DNA of 20,030 nucleotides from Saccoglossus kowalevskii (Eukaryota > Hemichordata > Enteropneusta > Harrimaniidae). Below the pieces are notes generated by a model. The model was given only the letters and a program-made list of their open reading frames with translations, was not told the origin of the DNA and did not search any database. Position 1 is the first letter of the stretch; each line of letters starts with the position of its first letter. The position numbers and the translations under genes are program-made. The stretch is taken from contig NW_003152360.1 of assembly GCF_000003605.2 (NCBI RefSeq), forward strand, positions 1 through 20,030, given 5' to 3'. Of this stretch, positions 9,741-20,030 are shown in pieces.

Positions 9741-10332
9741 TGCTCACATAGTGAGGCAAATTGACACATCTGTGTTCACATAGTGAGACAACTGAACATC
9801 TCTGTGTTCACATAGTGATGTAATTGAACACATCTGTGCTTACATAGTGAGGCAAATAAGCACCTCTGTGTTGATATATTGAGGCAAATGAACATCTCTG
9901 TGTTCACATAGTGAGGCAAATGAACACCTATGTGCTTACATAGTAATGCAAATGGACACCTCTGTGCTTACATAGTGAGACAAACGAACACCTCTGTGCT
10001 TACATATTGAGACAAATGAACACCTATGTGCTCACATAGTGAGGCAAATTGACACCTCTGTGCTTACATATTGAGGCAAATGTACACCTCGGTGCTTACA
10101 TATTGAGGGAAACAAACACCTCTGTGCTTACATACTGAGACAAATGAACACCTATGTGCTCACATGGTGAGGCAAATTGACACCTCTGTGTTTACAGAGT
10201 AATGCAAATGGACACCTCTGTGCTTACATAGTGGGGCAAATGGATACCTCTGTGCTTACATATTGAGGCAAACAAACACCTCTGTGCTTACATATTGAGA
10301 CAAATGAACACCTATGTGCTCACATAGTGAGG
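9741..10332. repeat. C block tail plus anchor, first of two copies
   Basis: 9741-10244 aligns with about 811-1314 at a constant offset of 8930, including the GTGGGG anchor at 10231. Right after GGATACCTCTGTGCTTACA the sequence switches to TATTGAGGCAAACAAACACC and re-enters a C block, which marks a recombination junction at about 10245-10265. Confidence 0.78.
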
Positions 10333-10748
10333 CAAATTGACACCTCTGTGCTTACATATTGAGGCAAATGTACACCTCGGTGCTTACATATTGAGGCAAA
10401 CAAACACCTCTGTGCTTACATACTGAGACAAATGAACACCTATGTGCTCACATAGTGAGGCAAATTGACACCTCTGTGTTCACATAGTGAGACAACTGAA
10501 CATCTCTGTGTTCACATAGTGATGTAATTGAACACATCTGTGCTTACATAGTGAGGCAAATAAGCACCTCTGTGTTGATATATTGAGGCAAATGAACATC
10601 TCTGTGTTCACATAGTGAGGCAAATGAACACCTATGTGCTTACATAGTAATGCAAATGGACACATCTGTGCTTACGTAGTGAGACAAACGAACATCTCTG
10701 TGCTTACATATTGAGACAAATGAACACCTATGTGCTCACATAGTGAGG
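10333..10748. repeat. 416-bp C block, copy in the middle super-repeat
   Basis: This is the same 13-unit order as 4471-4886 and 15631-16046. The next block start lies exactly 416 bp later, at 10749. With the anchor pair 10231 and 10935 (704 bp, 22 units) it belongs to a second C-plus-anchor segment that the other super-repeats lack. Confidence 0.85.
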
Positions 10749-11116
10749 CAAATTGACACCTCTGTGCTTACATATTGAGGCAAATGTACACCTCGGTGCT
10801 TACATATTGAGGCAAACAAACACCTCTGTGCTTACATACTGAAACAAATGAACACCTATGTGCTCACGTGGTGAGGCAAATTGACACCTCTGTGTTTACA
10901 GAGTAATGCAAATGGACACCTCTGTGCTTACATAGTGGGGCAAATGGTCACCTCTGTGGTTATATATTGAGGCAAATGTACACATTGGTGCTTACATATT
11001 GAGGCAAACAAACACCTCTGTGCTTACATATTGAAACAAATGGACACCTCTGTGCTTACATAGTGAGGCAAATGGTCACCTCTGTGCTTACATAGTGAGG
11101 CAAATGGTCACCTCTG
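10749..11116. repeat. rearranged anchor region with duplicated TATATA unit
   Basis: After the anchor at 10935 the expected GGATACC and AGAGAGG units are missing, and the sequence jumps straight to GGTCACCTCTGTGG and TGGTTATATATTG (10957). After five units it returns to the TTGAAAC unit and repeats the same run, giving a second TGGTTATATATTG at 11117. The 160-bp spacing is exactly five units. Confidence 0.8.
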
Positions 11117-12146
11117 TGGTTATATATTGAGGCAAATGTACACATTGGTGCTTACATATTGAGGCAAACAAACACCTCTGTGCTTACATATTGAGACAAA
11201 TGAACACCTATGTGCTAACATAGTGAGGCAAATTGACATCTCTGTGTTCACATAGTGAGACAACTGAACATCTCTGTGTTCACATAGTGATGTAATTGAA
11301 CACGTCTGTGCTTACATAGTGAGGCAAATAAACACCTCTGTGTTGACATATTGAGGCAAATGAACACCTCTGTGCTTACAAAGTGAGGTAATTGAACACC
11401 TATGTGCTCACATAATGAGGCAAACTGACACCTCTGGGTTCACATAGTGAGACAAATGAACATCTCTGTGTTCACATAGTGAGGTAATTGAACACCTCTG
11501 TGCTTACATAGAGAGACAAATGAACACCTCTGTGTTTACATATTCAGACAAATGAACACCTCTGTGCTTACATAGTGAGGCAAATGGTCACCTCTGTGCT
11601 TACATAGTGAGGCAAATGGTCATCACTGTGCTTACATATTGAGGCAAACAAACACCTCTGTGCTTACATATTGAGACAAATGAACACCTATGTGCTCACA
11701 TAGTGAGGCAAATTGACACCTCTGTGTTCACATAGTGAGACAACTGAACATCTCTGTGTTCACATAGTGATATAATTGAACACGTCTGTGCTTACATAGT
11801 GAGGCAAATAAACACCTGTGTTGACATATTGAGACAAATGAACATCTCTGTGTTCACATAGTGAGGTAATGGAACACCTCTGTGCTTACATAGTAATGCA
11901 AATGGACACCTCTGTGCTTACATAGTGAGGCAAATGAACACCTATGTGTTCACATAGTGAGGCAAATGAACACCTCTGTGCTTACATAGTAATGCAAATG
12001 GACACCTCTGTGTTTACACAGTAATGCAAATGGTCACCTCTGTGCTTACATAGTGAGACAAATGAACACCTCTGTTCACATTGTGAGGCAAATGAACACC
12101 TCTGTGTTTACAGAGTAATGCAAATGGACACCTCTGTGCTTACATA
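11117..12146. repeat. beta1-type module and bridge, middle super-repeat
   Basis: It starts at the second TGGTTATATATTG unit, passes through CATTGGTGC, GTGATGTAATTGAACACG and CACATAATGAGG, then CAAACTGACACC with GGGTTCACATAG. That combination is also found near 16690 and 19107. The bridge follows with TATTCAGAC, GGTCATCACTG and the 30-bp AACACCTGTGTTGAC unit. It ends at the anchor at 12147. Confidence 0.77.
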
Positions 12147-12720
12147 GTGGGGCAAATGGATACCTCTGTGCTTACATAGTGAGGCAAATGAACACCTCTG
12201 TGTTTACATAGTAATGCAAAATGGTCACCTCTGTGCTTACATAGTGAGGCAAATGGTCATCGCTGTGCTTACATATTGAGGCAAATGTACACCTCGGTGC
12301 TTACAAATTGAGGCAAACAACACCTCTGTGCTTACATATTGAGACAAATGAACACCTATGTGCTCACTTAGTGAGGCAAATTGACACCTCTGTGTTCACA
12401 TAGTGAGACAACTGAACATCTCTGTGTTCACATAGTGAGGTAATTGAACACCTCTGTGCTTACATAGTAATGCAAATGAACACCTCTGTGCTTACATAGT
12501 GAAGCAAATGAACATCTATGTGTTCACGTAGTGAGGCAAATGAACACCTCTGTGCTTACATTGTAATGCAAATGGACACCTCTGTGTTTACACAGTAATG
12601 CAAATGGTCACCTCTGTGCTTACATAGTGAGACAAATGAACACCTCTGTTCACATTGTGAGGCACATGAACACCTCTGTGTTTACAGAGTAATGCAAATG
12701 GACACCTCTGTGCTTACATA
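12147..12720. repeat. truncated anchor segment switching to bridge
   Basis: The GTGGGG anchor and GGATACC unit are followed at once by GTGAGGCAAATGAACACC and TTTACATAGTAATGC, then GGTCATCGCTG and the 31-bp CAAACAACACC unit. The module body is therefore missing and bridge sequence takes its place. The 30-bp CTCTGTTCACATTG unit leads into the next anchor at 12721. Confidence 0.75.
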
Positions 12721-13869
12721 GTGGGGCAAATGGATACCTCTGTGCTTACATAGAGAGGCAAATGAACACCTCTGTGCTTACATATTGAAACAAATGGACA
12801 CCTCTGTGCTTACATAGTGAGGCAAATGGTCACCTCTGTGCTTACATAGTGAGGCAAATGGTCACATCTGTGGTTATATATTGAGGCAAATGTACACATT
12901 GGTGCTTACAAATTGAGACAAATGAGCACCTATGTGCTAACATAGTGAGGCAAATTGACACCTCTGTGTTCACATAGTGAGACAACTGAACATCTCTGTG
13001 TTCACATAGTGATGTAATTGAACACGTCTGTGCTTACATAGTGAGGCAAATAAACACCTCTGTGTTGACATATTGAGGCAAATGAACACCTCCTTGCTTA
13101 CAAAGTGAGGTAATTGAACACCTATGTGCTCACATAATGAGGCAAATTGACACCTCTGGGTTCACATAGTGAGACAACTGAATATCTCTGTGTTCACATA
13201 GTGATGTAATTGAACAAATCTGTGTTTACATAGTGAGGCAAATAAGCACCTCTGTGTTGACATATTGAGGCAAATGAACATCTCTGTGTTCACATAGTGA
13301 GGTAATTGAACACCTCTGTGCTTACATAGAGAGACAAATGAACACCTCTGTGTTTACATATTCAGACAAATGAACACCTCTGTGCTTACATAGTGAGGCA
13401 AATGGTCACCTCTGTGCTTACATATTGAGGCAAATAAACACCTCTGTGCTTACATAGTGAGGCAAATGAACACCTATGTGTTCACATAGTGAGGCAAATG
13501 AACACCTATGTACTTACATAGTAATGCAAATGGACACCTCTGTGCTTACATAGTGAGACAAACTAACACCTCTGTTCACATAGTGAGGCAAATGAACACC
13601 TCTGATTTTTACACAGTAATGCAAATGGTCACCCCTGTGCTTACATAGTGAGGCAAATGAACACCTATGTGTTCACCTAGTGAGGCAAATGAACACCTCT
13701 GTGCTTACATAGTAATGCAAATGGACACCTCTGTGTTTACACAGTAATGCAAATGGTCACCTCTGTGCTTACATAGTGAGACAAATGAACACCTCCGTTC
13801 ACATTGTGAGGCAAATGAACACCTCTGTGTTTAAAGAGTAATGCAAATGGACACCTCTGTGCTTACATA
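12721..13869. repeat. beta2 module, copy B (1149 bp)
   Basis: It has the same order as copy A but is exactly one unit (32 bp) shorter than copy C. The unit between CATTGGTGCTTACA and AATTGAGACAAATGAGC is deleted near 12901-12920. It carries CACCTCCTTGCTTAC near 13089, a rare variant that also occurs near 17522 in a different unit position. Confidence 0.86.
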
Positions 13870-15269
13870 GTGGGGCAAATGGATACCTCTGTGCTTACAT
13901 AGAGAGGCAAATGAACACCTCTGTGCTTACATATTGAAACAAATAGACACCTCTGTGCTTACATAGTGAGGAAAATGGTCATCTCTGTGCTTACATAGTG
14001 AGGCAAATGGTCACCTCTGTGGTTATATATTGAGGCAAATGTACATATTGGTGCTTACATATTGAGGCAAACAAACACCTCTGTGCATACATATTGAGAC
14101 AAATGAACACCTATGTGCTAACATAGTGAGGCAAATTGACACCTCTGTGTTCACATAGTGAGACAACTGAACATCTCTGTGTTCACATAGTGATGTAATT
14201 GAACACGTCTGTGCTTGCATAGTGAGGCAAATAAACACCTCTGTGTTGACATATTGAGGCAAATGAACACCTCTGTGCTTACAAAGTGAGGTAATTGAAC
14301 ACCTATGTGCTCACATAATGAGGCAAATTGACACCTCTGCGTTCACATAGTGAGACAACTGAACATCTCTGTGTTCACATAGTTATGTAATTGAACAAAT
14401 CTGTGTTTACATAGTGAGGCAAATAAGCACTTCTGTGTTGACATATTGAGGCAAATGAACATCTCTGTGTTCACATAGTGAGGTAATTGAACACCTCTGT
14501 GCTTACATAGAGAGACAAATGAACACCTCTGTGTTTACATATTCAGACAAATGAACACCTCTGTGCTTACATAGTGAGGCAAATGGTCACCTCTGTGCTT
14601 ACATAGTGAGGCAAATGGTCATCTCTGTGCTTACATATTGAGGCAAACAAACACCTCTGTGCTTACATATTGAGACAAATGAACACCTATGTGCTCACAT
14701 AGTGAGGCAAATTGACACCTCTGTGTTCACATAGTGAGACAACTGAACATCTCTGTGTTCACATAGTGATGTAATTGAACACGTCTGTGCTTACATAGTG
14801 AGGCAAATAAACACCTGTGTTGACATTTTGAGGCAAATGAACATCTCTGTGTTCACATAGTGAGGTAATTGAACACATCTGTGCTTACATAGTAATGCAA
14901 ATAGACACCTCTGCGCTTACATAGTGAGGCAAATGAACACCTATGTGTTCACATAGTGAGGCAAATGAACACCTATGTGTTTACACAGTAATGCAAATGG
15001 TCACCTCTGTGCTTACATAGTGAGGCAAATGGTCATCGCTGTGCTTACATATTGAGGCAAATGTACACCTCGGTGCTTACAAATTGAGGCAAAGAACACC
15101 TCTGTGCTTACATATTGAGACAAATGAACACCTATGTGCTCACTTAGTGAGGCAAATTGACACCTCTGTGTTAACATAGTGAGACAACTGAACATCTCTG
15201 TGTTCACATAGTGAGGTAATTGAACACCTCTGTCCTTACATAGTAATACAAATGGACACCTCTGTGCTT
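13870..15269. repeat. alpha module copy 3 plus bridge
   Basis: Alpha markers are present: TTAAAGAG at 13831, GTGCATACAT and TGCTTGCATA. Unlike copies 1 and 2, it then follows the beta1 path with CTGCGTTCACATAG and GTTATGTAATTG, as near 5540, so it is a mosaic. The bridge contains GGTCATCTCTG, AACACCTGTGTTGAC, GGTCATCGCTG and CAAAGAACACC. Confidence 0.8.
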
Positions 15270-16690
15270 ACATAGTGAAGCAAATGAACACCTATGTGTT
15301 CACGTAGTGAGGCAAATGATCACCTCTGTGCTTACATAGTAATGCAAATGGACACCTCTGTGTTTACACAGTAATGCAAATGGTCACCTCTGTGCTTACA
15401 TAGTGAGTCAAATGAACACCTCTGTTCACATTGTGAGGCACATGAACACCTCTGTGTTTACATAGTGAGGCAAATTGTCACATCTGTGCTTACATAGTGA
15501 GGCAAATGTTCACATCTGTGCTTACATATTGAGGCAAATGTACACCTCGGTGCTTACATATTGAGGCAAACAAACACCTCTGTGCTTACATATTGAGACA
15601 AATGAACACCTATGTGCTCACATAGTGAGGCAAATTGACACCTCTGTGCTTACATATTGAGGCAAATGTACACCTCGGTGCTTACATATTGAGGCAAACA
15701 AACACCTCTGTGCTTACATACTGAGACAAATGAACACCTATGTGCTCACATAGTGAGGCAAATTGACACCTCTGTGTTCACATAGTGAGACAACTGAACA
15801 TCTCTGTGTTCACATAGTGATGTAATTGAACACATCTGTGCTTACATAGTGAGGCAAATAAGCACCTCTGTGTTGATATATTGAGGCAAATGAACATCTC
15901 TGTGTTCACATAGTGAGGCAAATGAACACCTATGTGCTTACATAGTAATGCAAATGGACACATCTGTGCTTACGTAGTGAGACAAACGAACATCTCTGTG
16001 CTTACATATTGAGACAAATGAACACCTATGTGCTCACATAGTGAGGCAAATTGACACCTCTGTGCTTACATATTGAGGCAAATGTACACCTCGGTGCTTG
16101 CATATTGAGGCAAACAAACACCTCTGTGCTTACATACTGAAACAAATGAACACCTATGTGCTCACATGGTGAGGCAAATTGACACCTCTGTGTTTACAGA
16201 GTAATGCAAATGGACACCTCTGTGCTTACATAGTGGGGCAAATGGATACCTCTGTGCTTACATAGAGAGGCAAATGAACACCTCTGTGCTTACATATTGA
16301 AACAAATGGACACCTCTGTGCTTACATAGTGAGGCAAATGGTCACCTCTGTGCTTACATAGTGAGGCAAATGGTCACCTCTGTGGTTATATATTGAGGCA
16401 AATGTACACATTGGTGCTTACATATTGAGGCAAACAAACACCTCTGTGCTTACATATTGAGACAAATGAACACCTATGTGCTAACATAGTGAGGCAAATT
16501 GACATCTCTGTGTTCACATAGTGAGACAACTGAACATCTCTGTGTTCACATAGTGATGTAATTGAACACGTCTGTGCTTACATAGTGAGGCAAATAAACA
16601 CCTCTGTGTTGACATATTGAGGCAAATGAACACCTCTGTGCTTACAAAGTGAGGTAATTGAACACCTATGTGCTCACATAATGAGGCAAA
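15270..16690. repeat. T-C-beta1 block, copy B
   Basis: Gap-free counterpart of 4110-5530, shifted by 11160. The T segment starts at 15361, the single 416-bp C block is 15631-16046 and the anchor is at 16233. Private changes include GGCAAATGTTCACATC and TCGGTGCTTGCATATT. Beta1 here reads GGTCACCTCTGTGG rather than GGTCACTTCTGTGG. Confidence 0.88.
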
Positions 16691-17475
16691 CTGACACCTC
16701 TGGGTTCACATAGTGAGACAAATGAACATACTCTGTGTTCACATAGTGAGGTAATTGAACACCTCTGTGCTTACATAGTAATGCAAATAGACACTCTGTG
16801 CTTACATAGTGAGGCAAATGAACACCTATGTGTTCACATAGTGAGGCAAATGAACACCTATTTGCTTACATAGTAATGCAAATGGACACCTCTGTGCTTA
16901 CATAGTGAGACAAACTAACACCTCTGTTCACATAGTGAGGCAAATGAACACCTCTGTGTTTACACAGTAATGCAAATGGTCACCTCTGTGCTTACATAGT
17001 GAGGCAAATGGTCATCGCTGTGCTTACATATTGAGGCAAATGTACACCTCGGTGCTTACAAATTGAGGCAAACAACACCTCTGTGCTTACATATTGAGAC
17101 AAATGAACACATATGTGCTCACTTAGTGAAGCAAATTGACACCTCTGTGTTCACATAGTGAGACAACTGAACATCTCTGTGTTCACATAGTGAGGTAATT
17201 GAACCCCTCTGTGCTTACATAGTAATGCAAATGAACACCTCTGTGCTTACATAGTGAAGCAAATGAACATCTATGTGTTCACGTAGTGAGGCAAATGAAC
17301 ACCTCTGTGCTTACATTGTAATGCAAATGGACACCTCTGTGTTTACACAGTAATGCAAATGGTCACCTCTGTGCTTACATAGTGAGACAAATGAACACCT
17401 CTGTTCACATTGTGAGGCACATGAACACCTCTGTGTTTACAGAGTAATGCAAATGGACACCTCTGTGCTTACATA
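16691..17475. repeat. bridge between beta1 and beta2, copy B
   Basis: The stretch is satellite units only. It is shorter than copy A: after CAAACTGACACC, GGGTTCACATAG and GAGACAAATGAAC it goes directly to GAGGTAATTGAAC and AATGCAAATAGAC, so the GGTCATCACTG run is missing. A two-base insertion (GAACATACTCTG) lies near 16727 and a one-base deletion (AGACACTCTG) near 16790. Confidence 0.77.
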
Positions 17476-18656
17476 GTGGGGCAAATGGATACCTCTGTGC
17501 TTACATAGAGAGGCAAATGAACACCTCCTTGCTTACATATTGAAACAAATGGACACCTCTGTGCTTACATAGTGAGGCAAATGGTCACCTCTGTGCTTAC
17601 ATAGTGAGGCAAATGGTCACATCTGTGGTTATATATTGAGGCAAATGTACACATTGGTGCTTACATATTGAGGCAAACAAACACCTCTGTGCTTACATAT
17701 TGAGACAAATGAGCACCTATGTGCTAACATAGTGAGGCAAATTGACACCTCTGTGTTCACATAGTGAGACAACTGAACATCTCTGTGTTCACATAGTGAT
17801 GTAATTGAACACGTCTGTGCTTACATAGTGAGGCAAATAAACACCTCTGTGTTGACATATTGAGGCAAATGAACACCTCTGTGCTTACAAAGTGAGGTAA
17901 TTGAACACCTATGTGCTCACATAATGAGGCAAATTGACACCTCTGGGTTCACATAGTGAGACAACTGAATATCTCTGTGTTCACATAGTGATGTAATTGA
18001 ACAAATCTGTGTTTACATAGTGAGGCAAATAAGCACCTCTGTGTTGACATATTGAAGCAAATGAACATCTCTGTGTTCACATAGTGAGGTAATTGAACAC
18101 CTCTGTGCTTACATAGAGAGACAAATGAACATCTCTGTGTTTACATATTCACACAAATGAACACCTCTGTGCTTACATAGTGAGGCAAATGGTCACCTCT
18201 GTGCTTACATATTGAGGCAAACAAACACCTCTGTGCTTACATAGTGAGACAAATGAACACCTATGTGTTCACATAGTGAGGCAAATGAACACCTATGTGC
18301 TTACATAGTAATGCAAATGGACACCTCTGTGCTTACATAGTGAGACAAACTAACACCTCTGTTCACATAGTGAGGCAAATGAACACCTCTGATTTTTACA
18401 CAGTAATGCAAATGGTCACCCCTGTGCTTACATAGTGAGGCAAATGAACACCTATGTGTTCACCTAGTGAGGCAAATGAACACCTCTGTGCTTACATAGT
18501 AATGCAAATGGACACCTCTGTGTTTACACAGTAATGCAAATGGTCACCTCTGTGCTTACATAGTGAGACAAATGAACACCTCTGTTCACATTGTGAGGCA
18601 AATGAACACCTCTGTGTTTAAAGAGTAATGCAAATGGACACCTCTGTGCTTACATA
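17476..18656. repeat. beta2 module, copy C (1181 bp)
   Basis: Complete anchor-to-anchor module with GGTCACATCTGTGG, TGGTTATATATTG at 17627, AAATGAGCACC, CAACTGAATATCTC and CTGATTTTTACACAG. It shares TATTCACAC (18146) and the following GTGAGACAAATGAAC unit only with the fused module at 1971, not with copies A or B. Confidence 0.87.
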
Positions 18657-19833
18657 GTGGGGCAAATGGATACCTCTGTGCTTACATAGAGAGGCAAATG
18701 AACACCTCTGTGCTTACATATTGAAACAAATAGACACCTCTGTGCTTACATAGTGAGGAAAATGGTCATCTCTGTGCTTACATAGTGAGGCAAATGGTCA
18801 CCTCTGTGGTTATATATTGAGGCAAATGTACATATTGGTGCTTACATATTGAGGCAAACAAACACCTCTGTGCATACATATTGAGACAAATGAACACCTA
18901 TGTGCTAACATAGTGAGGCAAATTGACACCTCTGTGTTCACATAGTGAGACAACTGAACATCTCTGTGTTCACATAGTGATGTAATTGAACACGTCTGTG
19001 CTTACATAGTGAGGCAAATAAACACTCTGTGTTGACATATTGAGGCAAATGAACACTCTGTGCTTACAAAGTGAGGTAATTGAACACTATGTGCTCACAT
19101 AATGAGGCAAACTGACACCTCTGGGTTCACATAGTGAGACAAATGAACATCTCTGTGTTCACATAGTGAGGTAATTGAACACCTCTGTGCTTACATAGAG
19201 AGACAAATGAACACCTCTGTGTTTACATATTCAGACAAATGAATACCTCTGTGCTTACATAGTGAGGCAAATGGTCACCTCTGTGCTTACATAGTGAGGC
19301 AAATGGTCATCACTGTGCTTACATATTGAGGCAAACAAACACCTCTGTGCTTACATATTGAGACAAATGAACACCTATGTGCTCACATAGTGAGGCAAAT
19401 TGACACCTCTGTGTTCACATAGTGAGACAACTGAACATCTCTGTGTTCACATAGTGATGTAATTGAACACGTCTGTGCTTACATAGTGAGGCAAATAAAC
19501 ACCTGTGTTGACATATTGAGGCAAATGAACATCTCTGTGTTCACATAGTGAGGTAATTGAACACATCTGTGCTTACATAGTAATGCAAATGGACACCTCT
19601 GTGCTTACATAGTGAGGCAAATGAACACCTATGTGTTCACATAGTGAGGCAAATGAACACCTATGTGCTTACATAGTAATGCAAATGGACACCTCTGTGT
19701 TTACACAGTAATGCAAATGGTCACCTCTGTGCTTACATAGTGAGACAAATGAACACCTCTGTTCACATTGTGAGGCACATGAACACCTCTGTGTTTACAG
19801 AGTAATGCAAATGGACACCTCTGTGCTTACATA
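18657..19833. repeat. alpha module copy 4 (1177 bp), mosaic
   Basis: It begins as alpha (TTAAAGAG at 18618, GTGCATACAT) but lacks the TGCTTGCAT variant of the other alphas. It then follows the CAAACTGACACC, GGGTTCACATAG, GAGACAAATG path seen at 11422 and 16689. Three consecutive units at 19020-19090 have CAC where CACC is usual. It ends directly at another beta2 anchor, so the T-C-beta1 segment is absent from this cycle. Confidence 0.83.
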
Positions 19834-20030
19834 GTGGGGCAAATGGATACCTCTGTGCTTACATAGAGAGGCAAATGAACACCTCTGTGCTTACATATTG
19901 AAACAAATGGACACCTCTGTGCTTACATAGTGAGGCAAATGGTCACCTCTGTGCTTACATAGTGAGGCAAATGGTCACATCTGTGGTTATATATTGAGGC
20001 AAATGTACACATTGGTGCTTACATGATGAA
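19834..20030. repeat. start of a further beta2 module, cut by the window end
   Basis: It has the anchor, GGATACC, AGAGAGG, TTGAAAC, GGTCACC, GGTCACATCTGTGG and TGGTTATATATTG (19984) in the usual order. The last bases read TTACATGATGAA, where every other copy continues TTACATATTGAGG or TTACAAATTGAG. Confidence 0.85.

Larger units (their letters stand above)
1..20030. repeat. 32-bp satellite array filling the whole window
   Basis: Head-to-tail units of about 32 bp run from the first to the last base with no interruption by unique DNA. The unit at 5751-5782 matches the consensus exactly; its fixed core is CACCTCTGTGCTTACATA. Most units are exactly 32 bp and a minority are 30, 31 or 33 bp. Variation is concentrated at a few positions: GCTTAC/GTTCAC/CTCAC, TAGTG/TATTG, GAGG/GAGA/TAATG, and AAATGAAC/AAATGGTC/AAATGTAC/AAACAAAC. 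The consensus has no CpG. Continuous tandem organisation with nested higher-order repeats is typical of eukaryotic satellite or large minisatellite DNA. The family is not one I recognise. Function, if any, would be structural (heterochromatin, centromere or subtelomere), which is inference. Confidence 0.97.

Noticed and set aside
1-20030. CRISPR array (repeat length of about 32 bp is in the usual range)
   Set aside because: There are no spacers. Units abut directly, and sequence between any two cores is the same short string with small variants.
1-20030. Centromere protein CENP-B box
   Set aside because: The box needs a TTCG and a CGGG element. The consensus has no CpG, and I see no unit that combines these elements.
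1-20030. Telomeric repeats
   Set aside because: No runs of TTAGGG or related G-rich hexamers occur on either strand.
1-20030. Transposable element, terminal inverted repeats or target-site duplications
   Set aside because: The satellite is never interrupted; every breakpoint joins satellite unit to satellite unit in or near register.
1-20030. tRNA, rRNA or other structured RNA genes
   Set aside because: No non-repetitive sequence exists in which such a gene could lie, and no cloverleaf or rRNA-like stretch was seen.
1-20030. Pure assembly artefact (one short stretch collapsed and expanded)
   Set aside because: Modules carry distinct private variants and mosaic joints that an assembler would not invent, although exact copy numbers and clustered indels may still be wrong.

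Overview
The whole window is one uninterrupted array of a tandem repeat about 32 bp long, roughly 620-630 head-to-tail units. I see no unique sequence, no believable gene, no RNA gene and no transposon. A unit matching the consensus exactly lies at 5751-5782. Its core reads CACCTCTGTGCTTACATA, followed by GTGAGG and CAAATGAA. The unit is about 44% GC and the consensus has no CpG. Long satellite DNA with nested higher-order repeats points to a eukaryotic chromosome (heterochromatin, centromere-proximal or subtelomeric). I do not recognise the satellite and cannot name the species.

The array is hierarchical. Level 1 is the 32-bp unit, with diagnostic variants such as GTTCAC or CTCAC for GCTTAC, TAATGCAAATG for GAGGCAAATG, and GGTAATTGAAC. 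Level 2 is made of fixed strings of variants. One is a 416-bp block (13 units, 'C'). Another is a higher-order repeat of about 1.18 kb (37 units), recognisable by a GTGGGG anchor at 1301, 2385, 5073, 6700, 7900, 9240, 10231, 10935, 12147, 12721, 13870, 16233, 17476, 18657 and 19834. Its subtypes are called here alpha (TTAAAGAG, CATATTGG, GTGCATACAT), beta1 and beta2. Level 3 is a super-repeat of about 4.8-6.0 kb with the order beta2 - alpha - bridge - T - C - beta1 - bridge. Corresponding alpha anchors lie at 2385, 7900, 13870 and 18657 (spacings 5515, 5970, 4787).

Region by region: 13-1300 is a T/C block with an extra 416-bp duplication; 1301-2384 is a fused beta module; 2385-4109 is alpha plus bridge; 4110-5530 is T-C-beta1; 5531-6699 is bridge; 6700-9239 is beta2 then alpha; 9240-9740 is the most diverged stretch; 9741-11116 is a duplicated and rearranged C/W zone; 11117-12720 is beta1 and bridge; 12721-15269 is beta2, alpha and bridge; 15270-16690 is a near-identical copy of 4110-5530; 16691-17475 is bridge; 17476-19833 is beta2 then alpha; 19834-20030 begins another beta2.

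Nothing here works as a gene system. What can be read is the history of the array: register-preserving gains and losses of whole 32-bp units (32, 96, 160, 416, 704 bp), one out-of-register 19-bp duplication, mosaic modules, and clusters of one-base indels that look like consensus sequence errors. Octamer (ATGCAAAT), forkhead-like (TGTTTAC) and palindromic (CTATGTG-NN-CACATAG) motifs recur in some unit types. They deserve a check as possible protein-binding sites but have no proven role.
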